Shown here: in pieces, positions 9,901-22,012 of the stretch
Layout: each line of letters starts with the position of its first letter
Position numbering within the stretch: position 1 is the stretch's first letter
Source of the DNA: Mycolicibacterium xanthum
Lineage (GTDB): Bacteria; Actinomycetota; Actinomycetes; Mycobacteriales; Mycobacteriaceae
DNA length: 64,000 bases
Reading direction: 5' to 3'
NCBI RefSeq assembly: GCF_019710635.1
Contig: NZ_JAIFZS010000015.1
Location: 1 to 64,000, forward strand
Notes under the pieces: generated by a model
Told to the model about the DNA's origin: nothing
The model's database searches: none
What the model saw: only the letters and a program-made list of their open reading frames with translations
Translations under genes and position numbers: made by a program

Positions 9901-10951
9901 CCAGATCCAACCCGTGGCCGCCCGCATACCAGACACCCGGTATGCCCACCCGCTCGCGAACATCGGCGAGATCGCGACCGCTGATGACGACAACGGGGGA
10001 CACCCGAGCAAGTCGCTGCAGCCCCTCGGCCACTCCTTCTACCAGCGTGGCCGCGGCCGGATCCGAAACGTACCGGGACAGCACTCCGTCGAAGTTGAGG
10101 ATCACCACCGACTCCCGGGCGCCGGCAAGGGTGGCCAGCTGGCCGTACGCATGCAGCACATTCGGAACTGTCGATATCCGCTTGCCGCCGGTGCGCACGG
10201 CGATATCGGCGAGATCGGCGACCAGGACGTCGGCGCCCCGTTCGAACAGCCGGTCGGCGTCCCCGGTCCAGTTGGCACCGACGACGAGGGCGAACCCGGC
10301 ATCACGGCCCGCGGTCACGCCCTCCTCGGTATCTGCGATGAGGATCGAGCGTTGCGCAGGCACGCCGAGCGTGTCGGTGGCCTCCAACAGGTGTTTGGTC
10401 CTAGCCAGGACGGCCAGGCCCGGGTTCCCGGCGATCTGGAGCCCCTCTGCCGCTGAACCGTCGATACAGACATCGAACAGGTCCGCAAGGCCGGCGGACT
10501 TCAACACCTGCTCGCAGACGAGGCCGGACGCGTGGACCGCCGTGGCGACACCGATGCCGCGCAGCCTTCGCGCCAGGGTGACGATGGCCGCGAACCGCGG
10601 CACACGCTCGCTGAGCGCATCCAGATACAGGCTCCGGTGACGATTGGCCAGCCCGTATATCGTGTCTTGTCCGGTCTCCGACGGCCCGCCGGGGGGAAGC
10701 GAGATCCCCCGCGAAGCAAGGAATTCGGCGATCCGGTCGGAGCACGGCTTCGTTTCGTCCAGTCGCTGGTAGTCGTCATCGGTGAAGAGGGAGCGGTCCT
10801 CGCCCTCGTGCGGGGGACGTCGCGTCAGAAAATCGTTGAACAGCGACGCACACGCCGCGCGCTGAACGGAGGCGGCTTCGGACAGCAGTTCGTCGAGGTC
10901 GAAGATCACCGCGTCGTGGTAGCGCGGGTCGACGGCGGTTGGCAGCTGCAT
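6953..10951 (-). CDS. otsB1: OtsB1-type fusion: HAD phosphatase + trehalose-phosphatase-like + GH65 glycoside phosphorylase/hydrolase
   Basis: A 1332-residue protein matching the three-part architecture and length of mycobacterial OtsB1. Residues ~14-245 form a beta-phosphoglucomutase-like HAD domain with Asp18/Asp20 (FDLDELL). Residues ~280-515 form a trehalose-6-phosphate phosphatase-like domain. Residues ~545-1332 form a GH65 (trehalose/maltose/kojibiose phosphorylase family) domain with the general acid Glu1030 in GPDEFH. In the phosphatase-like domain the DxD motif reads N286-F-D288 (LNFDGVLS), so the expected nucleophilic Asp is Asn and phosphatase activity is doubtful. The GH65 and first HAD domains look intact, which would fit splitting a disaccharide to a sugar 1-phosphate and isomerising it. 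Start: ATG at 10951 with GAGG upstream, two bases before which a small ORF ends. Confidence 0.9.
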   Translation of the reverse strand: MQLPTAVDPRYHDAVIFDLDELLSEAASVQRAACASLFNDFLTRRPPHEGEDRSLFTDDDYQRLDETKPCSDRIAEFLASRGISLPPGGPSETGQDTIYGLANRHRSLYLDALSERVPRFAAIVTLARRLRGIGVATAVHASGLVCEQVLKSAGLADLFDVCIDGSAAEGLQIAGNPGLAVLARTKHLLEATDTLGVPAQRSILIADTEEGVTAGRDAGFALVVGANWTGDADRLFERGADVLVADLADIAVRTGGKRISTVPNVLHAYGQLATLAGARESVVILNFDGVLSRYVSDPAAATLVEGVAEGLQRLARVSPVVVISGRDLADVRERVGIPGVWYAGGHGLDLAGPDGSHYENAEAAAMTPVLGEVAAELRDAIGQIPGVRVEHKRLAVAVHIGDVASEHVGEVVATAHRLGQRRTLRVVNGRRLVELRPNVDWDTATTLAWIRSHINASKPLLPIYIGGDPADEDAFDAVQFNGVGIVVRHDEDGDRRTAARYTLDGPEQVREILDLGSRWMAYKHEIDVDAWHFTYEGYDPASEKLREALCTVGNGYFATRGAAPESKAGQVHYPGTYAAGVYNRLFDDVSGVTIDNESLVNLPNWLPLTFRIDGGEWFCIDHVTVLSYRQSLDLRGAVLTREVRFRDDAGRTTSLNQQRFVAMHMPHVAALTTTIVAEDWSGRVEIRSTLDGNVRNSLVERYRELADEHLRVLDKREISEDSVLLAVETTQSRIPIALAARTTLRRGETPTAGGEQPGRDASVTRRPVDQDGQIGHDMATELSMGESLTAEKVVTLFTGRDVGISEPAEAAQRWLGRLGSFSDVLAGHLSTWNHLWERSSIEFDQFTDELRILRLHMLQLLQTVSPNCADLDVGVPARGLHGEAYRGHIFWDELFIFPVLNLRLPMITRSLLRYRHRRLPEARHAARAAGYSGAMFPWQSGSDGREESQRLHLNPRSGRWNPDASARAHHIGIAVAYNAWTFYQVTGDLAYLIDYGAEMLVEIARFWVSRVTYDKERDRYSIRGVIGPDEFHSGYPDAPYDGIDNNAYTNVMAVWVIMKVFETLELMPLPNRLDLRDNLRLGDDELAHWDEVSRRMFVPFHAGVISQFEGYGDLAELDWDHYRDKYGNIQRLDRILEAEGDDVNRYQASKQADALMLLYLMSGTELSEVLERLGYRFAPAQIPAMVDYYMARTSHGSTLSGVVHSWVLTRANRERGMEFFREALISDIDDIQGGTTSEGIHLAAMAGSVDLMQRCFTGMETRADRIILSPHWPQTLGELSVPIHYRGLHLHLRVSGKGVIVSVEPRGIGGIDVECHGQVQRLTPGSTVRFPA

Positions 10952-10953
10952 GG

Positions 10954-11076
10954 TCAGGCGCCTCGCGCGTAACGGTCTGCCGACGGAAACATCTCGCCCA
11001 ACGAGGTGTTCTCACTGCCGACCGGCGGCACATCCTCGATACCGACCCCGTCGGAGAGACGCACGTACTTGTTCAC
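10954..11076 (-). CDS. Small ORF (40 aa) coupled to otsB1
   Basis: A GTG-started frame (VNKYVRLSDGVGIEDV...) of 40 codons ends two bases before the otsB1 ATG. It has a GAGGG ribosome binding site at suitable spacing, and about 80 percent of its codons end in G or C, as expected for coding DNA here. The stop-start proximity suggests translational coupling to otsB1. No family recognised; no signal peptide or membrane segment. It could be a leader ORF or a small accessory protein. The alternative is a chance open frame in GC-rich DNA. Confidence 0.45.
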   Translation of the reverse strand: MNKYVRLSDGVGIEDVPPVGSENTSLGEMFPSADRYARGA

Positions 11077-11300
11077 TACCAACCCTCGCCAGCCTTTCAA
11101 GCGGCCCATACCATGCACGCCGACCTCGATGTCCCAAATAGCCCGGACCGCAGGACTTCCCCATCCTGCGCCCGTTGTGTTTCTGCGCCGTACGCACCGC
11201 AGCGTAGTGATCAGCCGACCCGCCTACACTCAAAATCCGACGATGGGTTCCGCGCAAAGGCCTTCTGTCCGCGCATGGGAGTTGTCGATCGCCGAGTCCG

Positions 11301-12310
11301 TCACCAGCCGCCGTGGGTGCCCAGATCGGCGTCGCGGACCGCGCTCACGTAGTCTGCGCGCCCGCGCGCTGTCCGGTCCTCGGTGGCGGGTATCGCGAGC
11401 AGTCCGCGGACCTCGTCGAGGGAGGTGTAACCCTTCCGCTGCATCCAGCTTCGTAGCCCGTCGAGCAGCACGGCCGCGTGTCGGGTGCCGTGGCGCAGCA
11501 GCGCCGATGCGGACTGGACGACGTCCGCTCCGGCGAGCAGGTACTTGATCACGTCGGTCGCGGTGTCGACTCCGGTGGTGGCGGCCAGCGACGCGCGTAC
11601 CCGACCGTGCAGCAGTGCGATCCACGTGAGTGGCAGGCGGGATTCGGCCGGCGTCGAGAGCGTCACCTCGGGGACCGTGGTCAGAGTCTCGCAGTCGATG
11701 TCCGGCTGCAGGAACCGGTTGAACAGCACCAACCCGTCGGCGCCGGCCTCATCGAGGCGCTGCACCATCTCGGCGGTCGCGCTGAAGTACGGGCTGAGCT
11801 TGATCGCGACCGGCACCGTCACCGCGTCCTTGACCAGTCGCAGCACGTCGACGTGGCGTTGCTCGACCTCGCGGCCGTCGACGGCCGGGCTGCCCGGTAG
11901 GTAGTAGATGTTCACCTCGATCGCGGCGGCGCCGGCGTCCTGCATGGAGCGTGCATAACGGGCCCAGCCACCGGTTGTGGTGCAGTTCAGGCTGCCGATG
12001 ACGGGGACCTGCACGGCGCTCGCGGCACGCTCGAGGAGGTTCAGGTACCGGTTCGCGCCGTGGTCCTCCTCGACGGCGGCGGGGAAGTAGGTCAGCGATT
12101 CGGCGAAGCTCTCGTTGCCCTGGGCGACCAGCCGGGCATTGCGTTCGGCTTCGTGGCGAAGTTGCTCCTCGAACAGCGAATAGAGCACGACGCCGCCGAC
12201 GCCGGCGTCGGTTAGGCGGCGGACGCCGTCGAGCGTGCGGCTCAACGGGGAGGCCGAGGCGAGCAGCGGATTGGTCAGGGTGAGCCCGAGGTACCGGGTG
12301 GACAGGTCCA

Positions 12311-12311
<1 letters not shown>
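11301..12311 (-). CDS. Dihydroorotate dehydrogenase-like protein
   Basis: A 336-residue TIM-barrel flavoprotein of the DHODH-like family. It begins MDLSTRYLGLTLTNPLLASASPL, with the barrel motifs PVIGSLN, IEVNIYY, PVAIKLSPYFS and GADGLVLFNR typical of PyrD/PreA-like FMN enzymes. It lacks a recognisable second (iron-sulfur) domain. The gene overlaps the upstream nifJ by one base (TGATG), so it is translated with it. DHODH-like genes next to nifJ are known in other bacteria, where they probably belong to pyruvate or redox metabolism rather than pyrimidine synthesis. A true pyrimidine PyrD role is less likely given the context. Confidence 0.8.
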
Positions 12312-15879
<3,568 letters not shown>

Positions 15880-15883
<4 letters not shown>

Positions 15884-17562
15884 GTCGGCTCCTCGATCAT
15901 GTCGATGGCATGGACCGGGCACTGCTCGAAGCACGCCGCACAGCCGGTGCATTTGTCGTAGTCGTACCGGTAGCGGTGTCCTGTCCCCAGCTTGATCACC
16001 GCGTCCTCGGGGCAGGCGCCCAGGCAGCCGTCGCACTCGAAACAGTTGCCGCAGGACAGGCATCGGCCCGCCTCGAACACCGCGGCATCGGCCGACAAGC
16101 CGCCGACCACCTCGTCGAACCCGGTCACACTCTGGTCGGCGGGGAGTTCGGGCTGGGTGCGCCGGGTTGCGTCACCGAAGTACCACAGGTGCAGTTGGTC
16201 GAAGCCGACGACCGGGTGTTTGGCAACCGGCTCGACGTGGTCACCGCGCAGCCAGGCGTCGATGTGGCGCGCGGCCTTCTTGCCGTGCCCGACGCCGACC
16301 GTCACGGTGCGCTCGCTGGGCACCATGTCGCCGCCGGCGAACACCCCGGGGCAGCCGGTCATCAGCGACGACGACACCCGGACGCTGCCGTCGCGTTCGA
16401 ACTCCACGCCCGGCAACGTCCGCATGAACGCCGACTCGGTCTCCTGGCCCAACGCCATGATCACCGTGTCGGCGGCGAGGGTCTCGAAATGCCCGGTGGG
16501 CCGGGGACGCCCCGACTCGTCCAGTTCCATCACCTCGACCTGAAGCTCCGGGCCGTCGAAGGCGGTGATCGTGCGCAACCAGTTGATCCGCACGCCCTCC
16601 CGCTCGGCCTCCTGGGCCTCCTCCTGGTGGGCGGGCATCTGCGCACGGGTGCGGCGGTAGATGATGACCGCATCGTCGGCGCCGAGCCGGCGCGCCACCC
16701 GCGCGGCGTCCATCGCGGTGTTGCCGCCGCCGTAGACGGCCACGTGGTGGCCGATCTCCGGCCGCTCACCGGTGGCGACGGCGCGCAGGAAGCTCAACGC
16801 ATCCAACATCGGCCCGGCGTCGCGGGCCGGGATGTCGACACGTTTGGCCAGGTGCGCCCCGACAGCGACGAAGACGGCGTCGAAGTCGCCCTCCGCCCGT
16901 TCCGCGGCGAGGTCTTCCACCCGGTGATCGCAGGTGAACCGAACCCCCAGCGCGGCGATGCGCTGCACCTCGGCGTCGAGGACATCACGGGGGAGCCGGT
17001 AGTTGGGGATGCCATAGCGCATCATGCCGCCGGGTTCGGCGCCGGAATCGCGAACCTCGACCTGGTGCCCCAGTCGGGCCAGATGGTAGGCGGCCGACAG
17101 TCCGCTCGGTCCGGCGCCGACCACGAGCACCCGCTTGCCGGTCGGCTGCGCCGGCGGCTCGAACTGCCAACCCTGTTCGCGCGCGGAATCACCGAGGAAC
17201 CGCTCCACCGAATGGATGGACACCGCGGCGTCGAGATCGGCACGATTGCAGACCGATTCGCACGGGTGGTAGCAGACCCGACCGTGGATCGCGGCGAACG
17301 GATTGTCGGAGACGAGCTGGCGCCACGCCTGCTCGAGCCGGCCGGCTCGAGCGTGGCTGAGCCAGGCTTGGATGTTCTCACCCGCCGGGCAGCCGGCATT
17401 GCACGGCGGCAGGAGATCGACGTAGACCGGTCTGCGGTCGCGGACGGGCCCGGCGCGGGACCGATCGCGCAGCAGATCCGGCAGGGGAGTGATGTCCAGC
17501 GGCGGCCCGGCTGCACCGGCACCGAAGTCGTCGCCGCTCGCGTTGGCGGTCATTGGCTTCAC
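15880..17562 (-). CDS. GltD-like NAD(P)H:acceptor oxidoreductase with Fe-S domains
   Basis: A 560-residue flavoprotein related to the small subunit of glutamate synthase and to NfnB/PreT-like electron-transfer proteins. The N-terminal Fe-S domain carries CNAGCPAG (~54) and CYHPCESVC (~97). It is followed by an FAD fold (VVGAGPSGLS ~147), an NADPH fold (VYGGGNTAMD ~273) and a second FAD motif (GVFAGGD). The C-terminal ferredoxin domain has CLSCGNCFECDGC and CTGCAACFEQCP. It is first in the operon and overlaps nifJ by ATGA. Likely role: passing electrons between PFOR-reduced ferredoxin and NADP(H) (inference). No glutamate synthase large subunit is nearby. Start: GTG at 17562; an in-frame ATG at 17553 is an alternative, and neither has a strong ribosome binding site. 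Confidence 0.87.
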
Positions 17563-17633
17563 AATATGGCCACACCGACTGCGTGGCCACCGTTATGGCG
17601 CGGTAGCCGGCGAAGTGGCCGACTCGATCGATT

Positions 17634-17651
17634 CCTCGGGCAGAGCCGAGG
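17634..17651. terminator. Short hairpin downstream of luxC
   Basis: Six-base arms CCTCGG/CCGAGG with a six-base loop lie between the luxC stop and the gltD-like gene, which read in the same direction. There is no T-run, so termination is only a possibility. Confidence 0.3.
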
Positions 17652-17715
17652 GGTATCCGTTGCGTTCAACGAGTCCTGGAGGAATCGCGGCAATTGCAGC
17701 CGCGGTCGGCGACCG

Positions 17716-19167
17716 TCAACTCAGTGGTGAGGTATCCGTGATGCCTTCGGAGACCTCGTTGGCGATCCACTTGCACATCCGCCGGACCGGCTCCATCCCG
17801 TCGTGGGCCAGGCCGATGAGTGGGCCGTTGTAGAGGGCGTTCCCGAGTGTCACCAGCCGCTGCGCGCCATAGAAGGGAACGACATCCTGCAATTGCGCTT
17901 TCAGGCTCTCCGGCCAGACACCGATCGTCTGCGTGTAGGCATCGATGCCGAGGAGAACATCGTCGATGGTCTCGCACGGGACGAAATTCGCGGTGCGGTC
18001 GGCGAGATAGGCAGCGAAATCGACTTTCCGTGGCAGCTTGGAGACGATCATCGCGCCCTCGCCGCGCTCACCGCCGATGACCTCGTACCAGTCGTCGTCG
18101 AGCCGCAGCGCGTCCACATGTGACTTCAGCTCTTTGTCGTATGACTTCGGCATGACGCTGAATGTGCTCGGCAGTTCCATGATCGCGTCATAGGTGTGTT
18201 TCGCGAGTTCGGTCATCCGCTCGACGCCGTCCTGATGGGATCCCGTCAGCACGTAGGTCACGCGCGAACTCGCACAGCCGGCCTGATTGGCTCCACCGAT
18301 ATCGATCGCGAGACGCGATGCCGCCTCCTTCATCTGCTGCTCGTCGTCGAGAGCTTCCGGCCCGACCACGCTGATGCTCGTCTTGGGATCGAGCGAGATG
18401 AGTTCGAGGCCCGGCTGGATGTACTTCGTAACGTGCTTGATGCCGGCGAATCCACCCCAGGCGATGATCTTCTCGACGTTATGGGGCTGGAAGAGCTTCT
18501 CCTCCACGGCAGCGTCGCCACCTTGCCAGTATGCGACGGCAAAATGTTTGGTGAGCGGGTGATCGGGTGCCATCTCACACATCGTTTTGCCGAGCGCAGC
18601 GGATGTGAACGGGTCGTTCGACGGCGCCTTGATGATGCAGTCACTGCGCGATATAGCGCTTCGCAGCAACGTCAGGAGGCCCAATCCGGGTCCATTGCCG
18701 GCGACGATGTGCACTCCTCGGGAGCCGAATGCCCGCACCTTGATGATGACACCGTCGATCAGTCGGTGCTCGACCCAGCCCTCGAGATAGTCCAGCCCGA
18801 CGCTCTTCTCGGCGACCTGGCGGACCTTGTCGCGTTCAAAGAAAGTGGTGAAACCGCTGTATCCCAGATCGACGAGCTCACGCGGTACCGGTGCGACGTC
18901 GTAGGTGAGTTCGCGCGCCTGCTGCATGTGCTCGTTGCTGTTGATGTCGAGCCGCTTCCCCAACTCCTCCAGGTAGTCGAGGATGTCGTCGAAGCTCAGG
19001 TCGTAGAGATCGGCCATGTCGCCGGGGGAGGCCAGCGGCAACCGGTCGACGAACTTCCGCGGGTCGGGCGCCATGAAGGTCAGGCCTCCGGCGCGGCCCG
19101 GGTATTCGATCAGATCCGAGTCGACGACCTCGCCACGGATGACAGCGTGTGCGACGGGGTTGATCAT
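17716..19167 (-). CDS. luxC: LuxC-family acyl-CoA/acyl-protein reductase
   Basis: A 483-residue aldehyde-dehydrogenase-fold protein of the LuxC family, which reduces an enzyme-bound fatty acyl group to a fatty aldehyde with NADPH. The length fits the family. The likely acyl-accepting cysteine is in NQAGCASSRV (~300), and the nucleotide-binding region includes GSRGVHIVAGNGPGLG. Start: ATG at 19167 was chosen because GAGGTGGG lies just upstream; a GTG nine bases earlier (19176) is possible. It follows luxE by 17 bases in the same direction. No luxA/luxB luciferase genes are in the window, so the product aldehyde probably feeds another use such as fatty alcohol, wax or hydrocarbon formation (inference). 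Confidence 0.85.
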   Translation of the reverse strand: MINPVAHAVIRGEVVDSDLIEYPGRAGGLTFMAPDPRKFVDRLPLASPGDMADLYDLSFDDILDYLEELGKRLDINSNEHMQQARELTYDVAPVPRELVDLGYSGFTTFFERDKVRQVAEKSVGLDYLEGWVEHRLIDGVIIKVRAFGSRGVHIVAGNGPGLGLLTLLRSAISRSDCIIKAPSNDPFTSAALGKTMCEMAPDHPLTKHFAVAYWQGGDAAVEEKLFQPHNVEKIIAWGGFAGIKHVTKYIQPGLELISLDPKTSISVVGPEALDDEQQMKEAASRLAIDIGGANQAGCASSRVTYVLTGSHQDGVERMTELAKHTYDAIMELPSTFSVMPKSYDKELKSHVDALRLDDDWYEVIGGERGEGAMIVSKLPRKVDFAAYLADRTANFVPCETIDDVLLGIDAYTQTIGVWPESLKAQLQDVVPFYGAQRLVTLGNALYNGPLIGLAHDGMEPVRRMCKWIANEVSEGITDTSPLS

Positions 19168-19184
19168 ATTTCCCACCTCAGTCT

Positions 19185-20633
19185 TCAGAAGCTGGTCAGA
19201 AAATCCATGGCATCCGCATGAGCCTCGGGCGTCGCGGTGCAGGAGATCTTGTCGGTCCCGCCCTGCTCCACGCTGAAACGGTTGATTTCATCGGAAATAT
19301 GAGTGGTGGTCCGGCCGCACGGACAGGGGTTCCAGTCGATCTCCACCTTGTCCCCGGTGATGAGGCCACCCCACACGCCGTTGATCGCCAGATCGAAGAA
19401 CGCCGCGCGACCGACGTGTGCGCCCTCCCGTGGCAACAGTTCGCTCGTTTCCGGATCGAGGATGAGGGGAATCAACCAGGGCGGCAGATGGCAGCGCCCA
19501 TGCTCGCACCTGACGCTGACTCCGGTTTGCTCCGAGAAACCGTAGAAATATCCGAACTCACCGTCGAAGTTCAGGAACTCCTCGACAACATCCAGCCAGT
19601 TGTCCGGCATCGCAAAACCTTTGCCGCCGAGGCCGGCCGAGACGAAGGAATCCGGCGCGAAATCGCACTTCTTGCCGGCGTCCAGGCCCATCTTCGCAAC
19701 GTCGTAGATGAGCTGTGCCGGGGACATCAGGAAGACCCGCTTACCACTCATCTTCGAGGCCAGGATGTCCGTCCAGGCCTCGGCCCTCGCCGGCCGTTCG
19801 GCCTCCATGGTGGCGAGTTCGTCGCGCCGGTCGAGCAGCCGCTGTGGCACGTCGACCCGGCTGTCCCCGCGTGCCTGCGCGGCGCGAAGCCGGGCGGCCA
19901 GGAACATGACGTCGGTGTCTCCCGGGGTGTCGAACATCGGATGGAAGTAATCGTCACTGCCCAGTGCGAAGTACTCATGGAAATAGTGCGGCGCCCGGAA
20001 AAAAGGAGTATGGCCGTCGGGAAAACTCGGCCAGCACACGTGAATTGGTTCGTTCAGATCGGCGTCACTGGGCGGTTCACCGAACCTCTGGAGCAGCTGG
20101 ACGCGAAAACCGCCCAAGATGAAGGTGCGCCAATCGCTCTTGTCGCGAGGGGTGAAGGACATGGTGCCGGTGGTGCCCGACGACGTGATGGGATCGAGAT
20201 CGGTTTCGGCGCAGAGCAGGTCGAGCCAAGAGTCGATGGAATCGCAATGAGTCGCATCCACCCCGCTGAGGTCATGCGGGGTCAACCGGTTCAGCCAGAT
20301 GGTCAATTTGTCGAACTGGCCCTTTTCGAGCAGGTAGGTGGGGTAGGACTTGTAGATCGTGTGTTCGAACAGCAACGGATGAACTTCGTCGATTTCTCCG
20401 ACACGCGTGATGCCTTGTCGGTCTGCCAGCTTCGACAGCGTCGGAATGCGGTCTTTCTGCTGCTCGAAGCGCATCGACAGGGCTTCGGCCTGAAGCTCCT
20501 GCAGGACATCGCGCGGTACCGATTGCATCTTTGTGAGAGACATATCGAAGAACGCCAACGGGTCCTCGATGAACGCGGTCGCCGACTCTTTTGTGGTTGC
20601 ACTGCCGTCAAGAAAGTTCTCTACGGTAGCCAT
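19185..20633 (-). CDS. luxE: LuxE-like acyl-protein synthetase (adenylate-forming)
   Basis: A 482-residue protein with the adenylate-forming signature SSGTTGTMSF (~150) and a C-terminal CPCGRTTTHI segment. It is related to the LuxE acyl-protein synthetases and phenylacetate-CoA-ligase-like enzymes. In the Lux fatty-acid reductase complex, LuxE activates a free fatty acid as acyl-AMP and hands it to LuxC. The protein is longer than classic LuxE (~370 aa) by an N-terminal extension of roughly 100 residues. It has a very strong ribosome binding site (GGAGGAAGGAAAG) directly before ATG 20633 and is first in the luxE-luxC operon. Assignment rests on the motif plus the luxC partner. Confidence 0.78.
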   Translation of the reverse strand: MATVENFLDGSATTKESATAFIEDPLAFFDMSLTKMQSVPRDVLQELQAEALSMRFEQQKDRIPTLSKLADRQGITRVGEIDEVHPLLFEHTIYKSYPTYLLEKGQFDKLTIWLNRLTPHDLSGVDATHCDSIDSWLDLLCAETDLDPITSSGTTGTMSFTPRDKSDWRTFILGGFRVQLLQRFGEPPSDADLNEPIHVCWPSFPDGHTPFFRAPHYFHEYFALGSDDYFHPMFDTPGDTDVMFLAARLRAAQARGDSRVDVPQRLLDRRDELATMEAERPARAEAWTDILASKMSGKRVFLMSPAQLIYDVAKMGLDAGKKCDFAPDSFVSAGLGGKGFAMPDNWLDVVEEFLNFDGEFGYFYGFSEQTGVSVRCEHGRCHLPPWLIPLILDPETSELLPREGAHVGRAAFFDLAINGVWGGLITGDKVEIDWNPCPCGRTTTHISDEINRFSVEQGGTDKISCTATPEAHADAMDFLTSF

Positions 20634-21100
20634 ATCTTTCCTTCCTCCATGCGATCGGTGGCGGCGGGAATCGGCGTGACGGAAGTGGCATGAGTGTCAA
20701 CCGGTCTTCCCGTGGACAGGCGGGTGGACAACAGGGCGAATTGGCATCACGGCATACGTGGAGCCGGCGGACGGCCAACTCCACGGCACAACAGGACTGA
20801 ATCCCCGATTTCGATGAGTCAGAAGCAGAAGTATAGGTGCGTTGCTTTGGCCGTTGGATCGGATGCGCGGATCTTCCGGGATCGTTCCGCCAGGAGCGGC
20901 GTTCGAGGGTCGTGCATGGGCGGGGTGGGCGGACCCGGTCAACTTCGCACCAGGGTTTCTGCGCGGGGCCTTGGCGCTCACGCGATATGACGCACGATCA
21001 CCCGGTGCGCCACTAGGAATTCGAGCTCCCCGCGACGGACCGTCTACACCCCACGAAACGCAGATTCTCCGCGCGTGAACCGGATCCAGGCAACGCAATA
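20634..21100. other. Intergenic region upstream of luxE
   Basis: About 470 bases contain the luxE ribosome binding site and presumably its promoter. A TTGACA box on the minus strand lies at 20695-20700, but no good -10 element follows it at the right spacing. Short open frames on the plus strand here have no recognisable product and no ribosome binding site, so I call no gene. Confidence 0.45.
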
Positions 21101-21294
21101 GTGAAGGTGGAGATGCCGCCGGGCGATGGCGTGAGCCCAGCCGCCGGGGCGCCAGGGGTCCGCTGAAGGCGTTGGCCTACAACCTGATTCCCAATCTGCA
21201 GGGCACCAGCGAGCTTGCCCGGGGGAAGGTCGAGAGCTTGGTGGTGGCCGGCAACGGCAACCTCGACACGTCGTCTCCGACGACGGCGGATTGA
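21101..21294 (+). pseudogene. Probable gene relic (frameshifted), family not recognised
   Basis: Two overlapping plus-strand segments in different frames have the codon use of real coding DNA: VKVEMPPGDGVSPAAGAPG from 21101, and LKALAYNLIPNLQG...NGNLD from 21163 to the stop at 21292-21294. Joined by one frameshift they would form the tail of a protein of unknown family. No start or ribosome binding site precedes them. It may be a decayed gene; chance similarity to coding sequence remains possible. Confidence 0.3.
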
Positions 21295-21362
21295 CGACGC
21301 CAACGGCGAAACCCAGTTCTGCGCTCTCGCTCCGGTCGGCGAGGAACTCGAAGGACAGCGCG

Positions 21363-21959
21363 TCAGCTCAGCCGGACGGCCAGGGCCGACAGCGCGCGGT
21401 CCAGTTCCGCGGCGGGAACCGGGGTGTTGTGGGAGGTGGTCATCAGCACCCCGGTGATCGCCCCGGCCACCACGCGGCGCTCCAGTTCATCGGTCGGCCC
21501 GTCCGGACGTCGTGACAGTGCGTTCGCGATCAGGTCGGCCAGCGTGATGTAGGCCGAGTACAACAGCCCGCGGGTCTCCGGTGTCGCATACATCAGTTGC
21601 TCACCGGTGATCGCGTCGGCACGTTCCTCCGGCGACAGCGCGTCGTAGACGGTGGCGATGGCGTGACGGTAGGCCTCGACGTAGGGCAGTTCGGCGGGGG
21701 CCTCGACGAAAGCGTCGATGATCGGGGAGATCTTGTCCGCGGAGGCCAGCAACCCCTCCTTGACGCCGAAGTAGCGGTAGATGGTGCGCGGCGAGACCTC
21801 GGCGGCGTCCGCGATCTGTTCGACCGTCGTGTTGGCGTAGCCCTGCTCGTCGAACAGTCGGAACGCCTCGCGCCGTATCGCCATCCGGGTCAGCTTCTTC
21901 TTGCGTTCCCGCAGTCCCTGCCCGCCGTTGGCTGCTGACGGCCGGAGTTGCTCCTCCAT
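21363..21959 (-). CDS. TetR-family transcriptional regulator
   Basis: A 198-residue TetR/AcrR-type repressor. The N-terminal DNA-binding domain has the family pattern RREAFRLFDEQGYANTTVEQIADAAEVSPRTIYRYFGVKEGL (shown here only as the helix-turn-helix context ~28-70), followed by an all-helical ligand-binding domain. Start: ATG at 21959 with a GGGGGCGAG ribosome binding site. Its target is unknown. The nearest candidates are the luxE/luxC operon downstream on the same strand or the degenerate tetR region upstream. Confidence 0.88.
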   Translation of the reverse strand: MEEQLRPSAANGGQGLRERKKKLTRMAIRREAFRLFDEQGYANTTVEQIADAAEVSPRTIYRYFGVKEGLLASADKISPIIDAFVEAPAELPYVEAYRHAIATVYDALSPEERADAITGEQLMYATPETRGLLYSAYITLADLIANALSRRPDGPTDELERRVVAGAITGVLMTTSHNTPVPAAELDRALSALAVRLS

Positions 21960-22012
21960 CAGCTCGCCCCCTGGATACCAGTGTTGTTCTGCAGCGAAAT
22001 CCGTCGGGCAGG

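Noticed and set aside
20695-20726. TTGACA on the minus strand as the luxE promoter
   Set aside because: No acceptable -10 hexamer follows at 16-19 bp, so it was not listed as a promoter.
20694-20990. Plus-strand 98-codon ORF upstream of luxE
   Set aside because: No ribosome binding site, low-complexity composition and no recognisable family.
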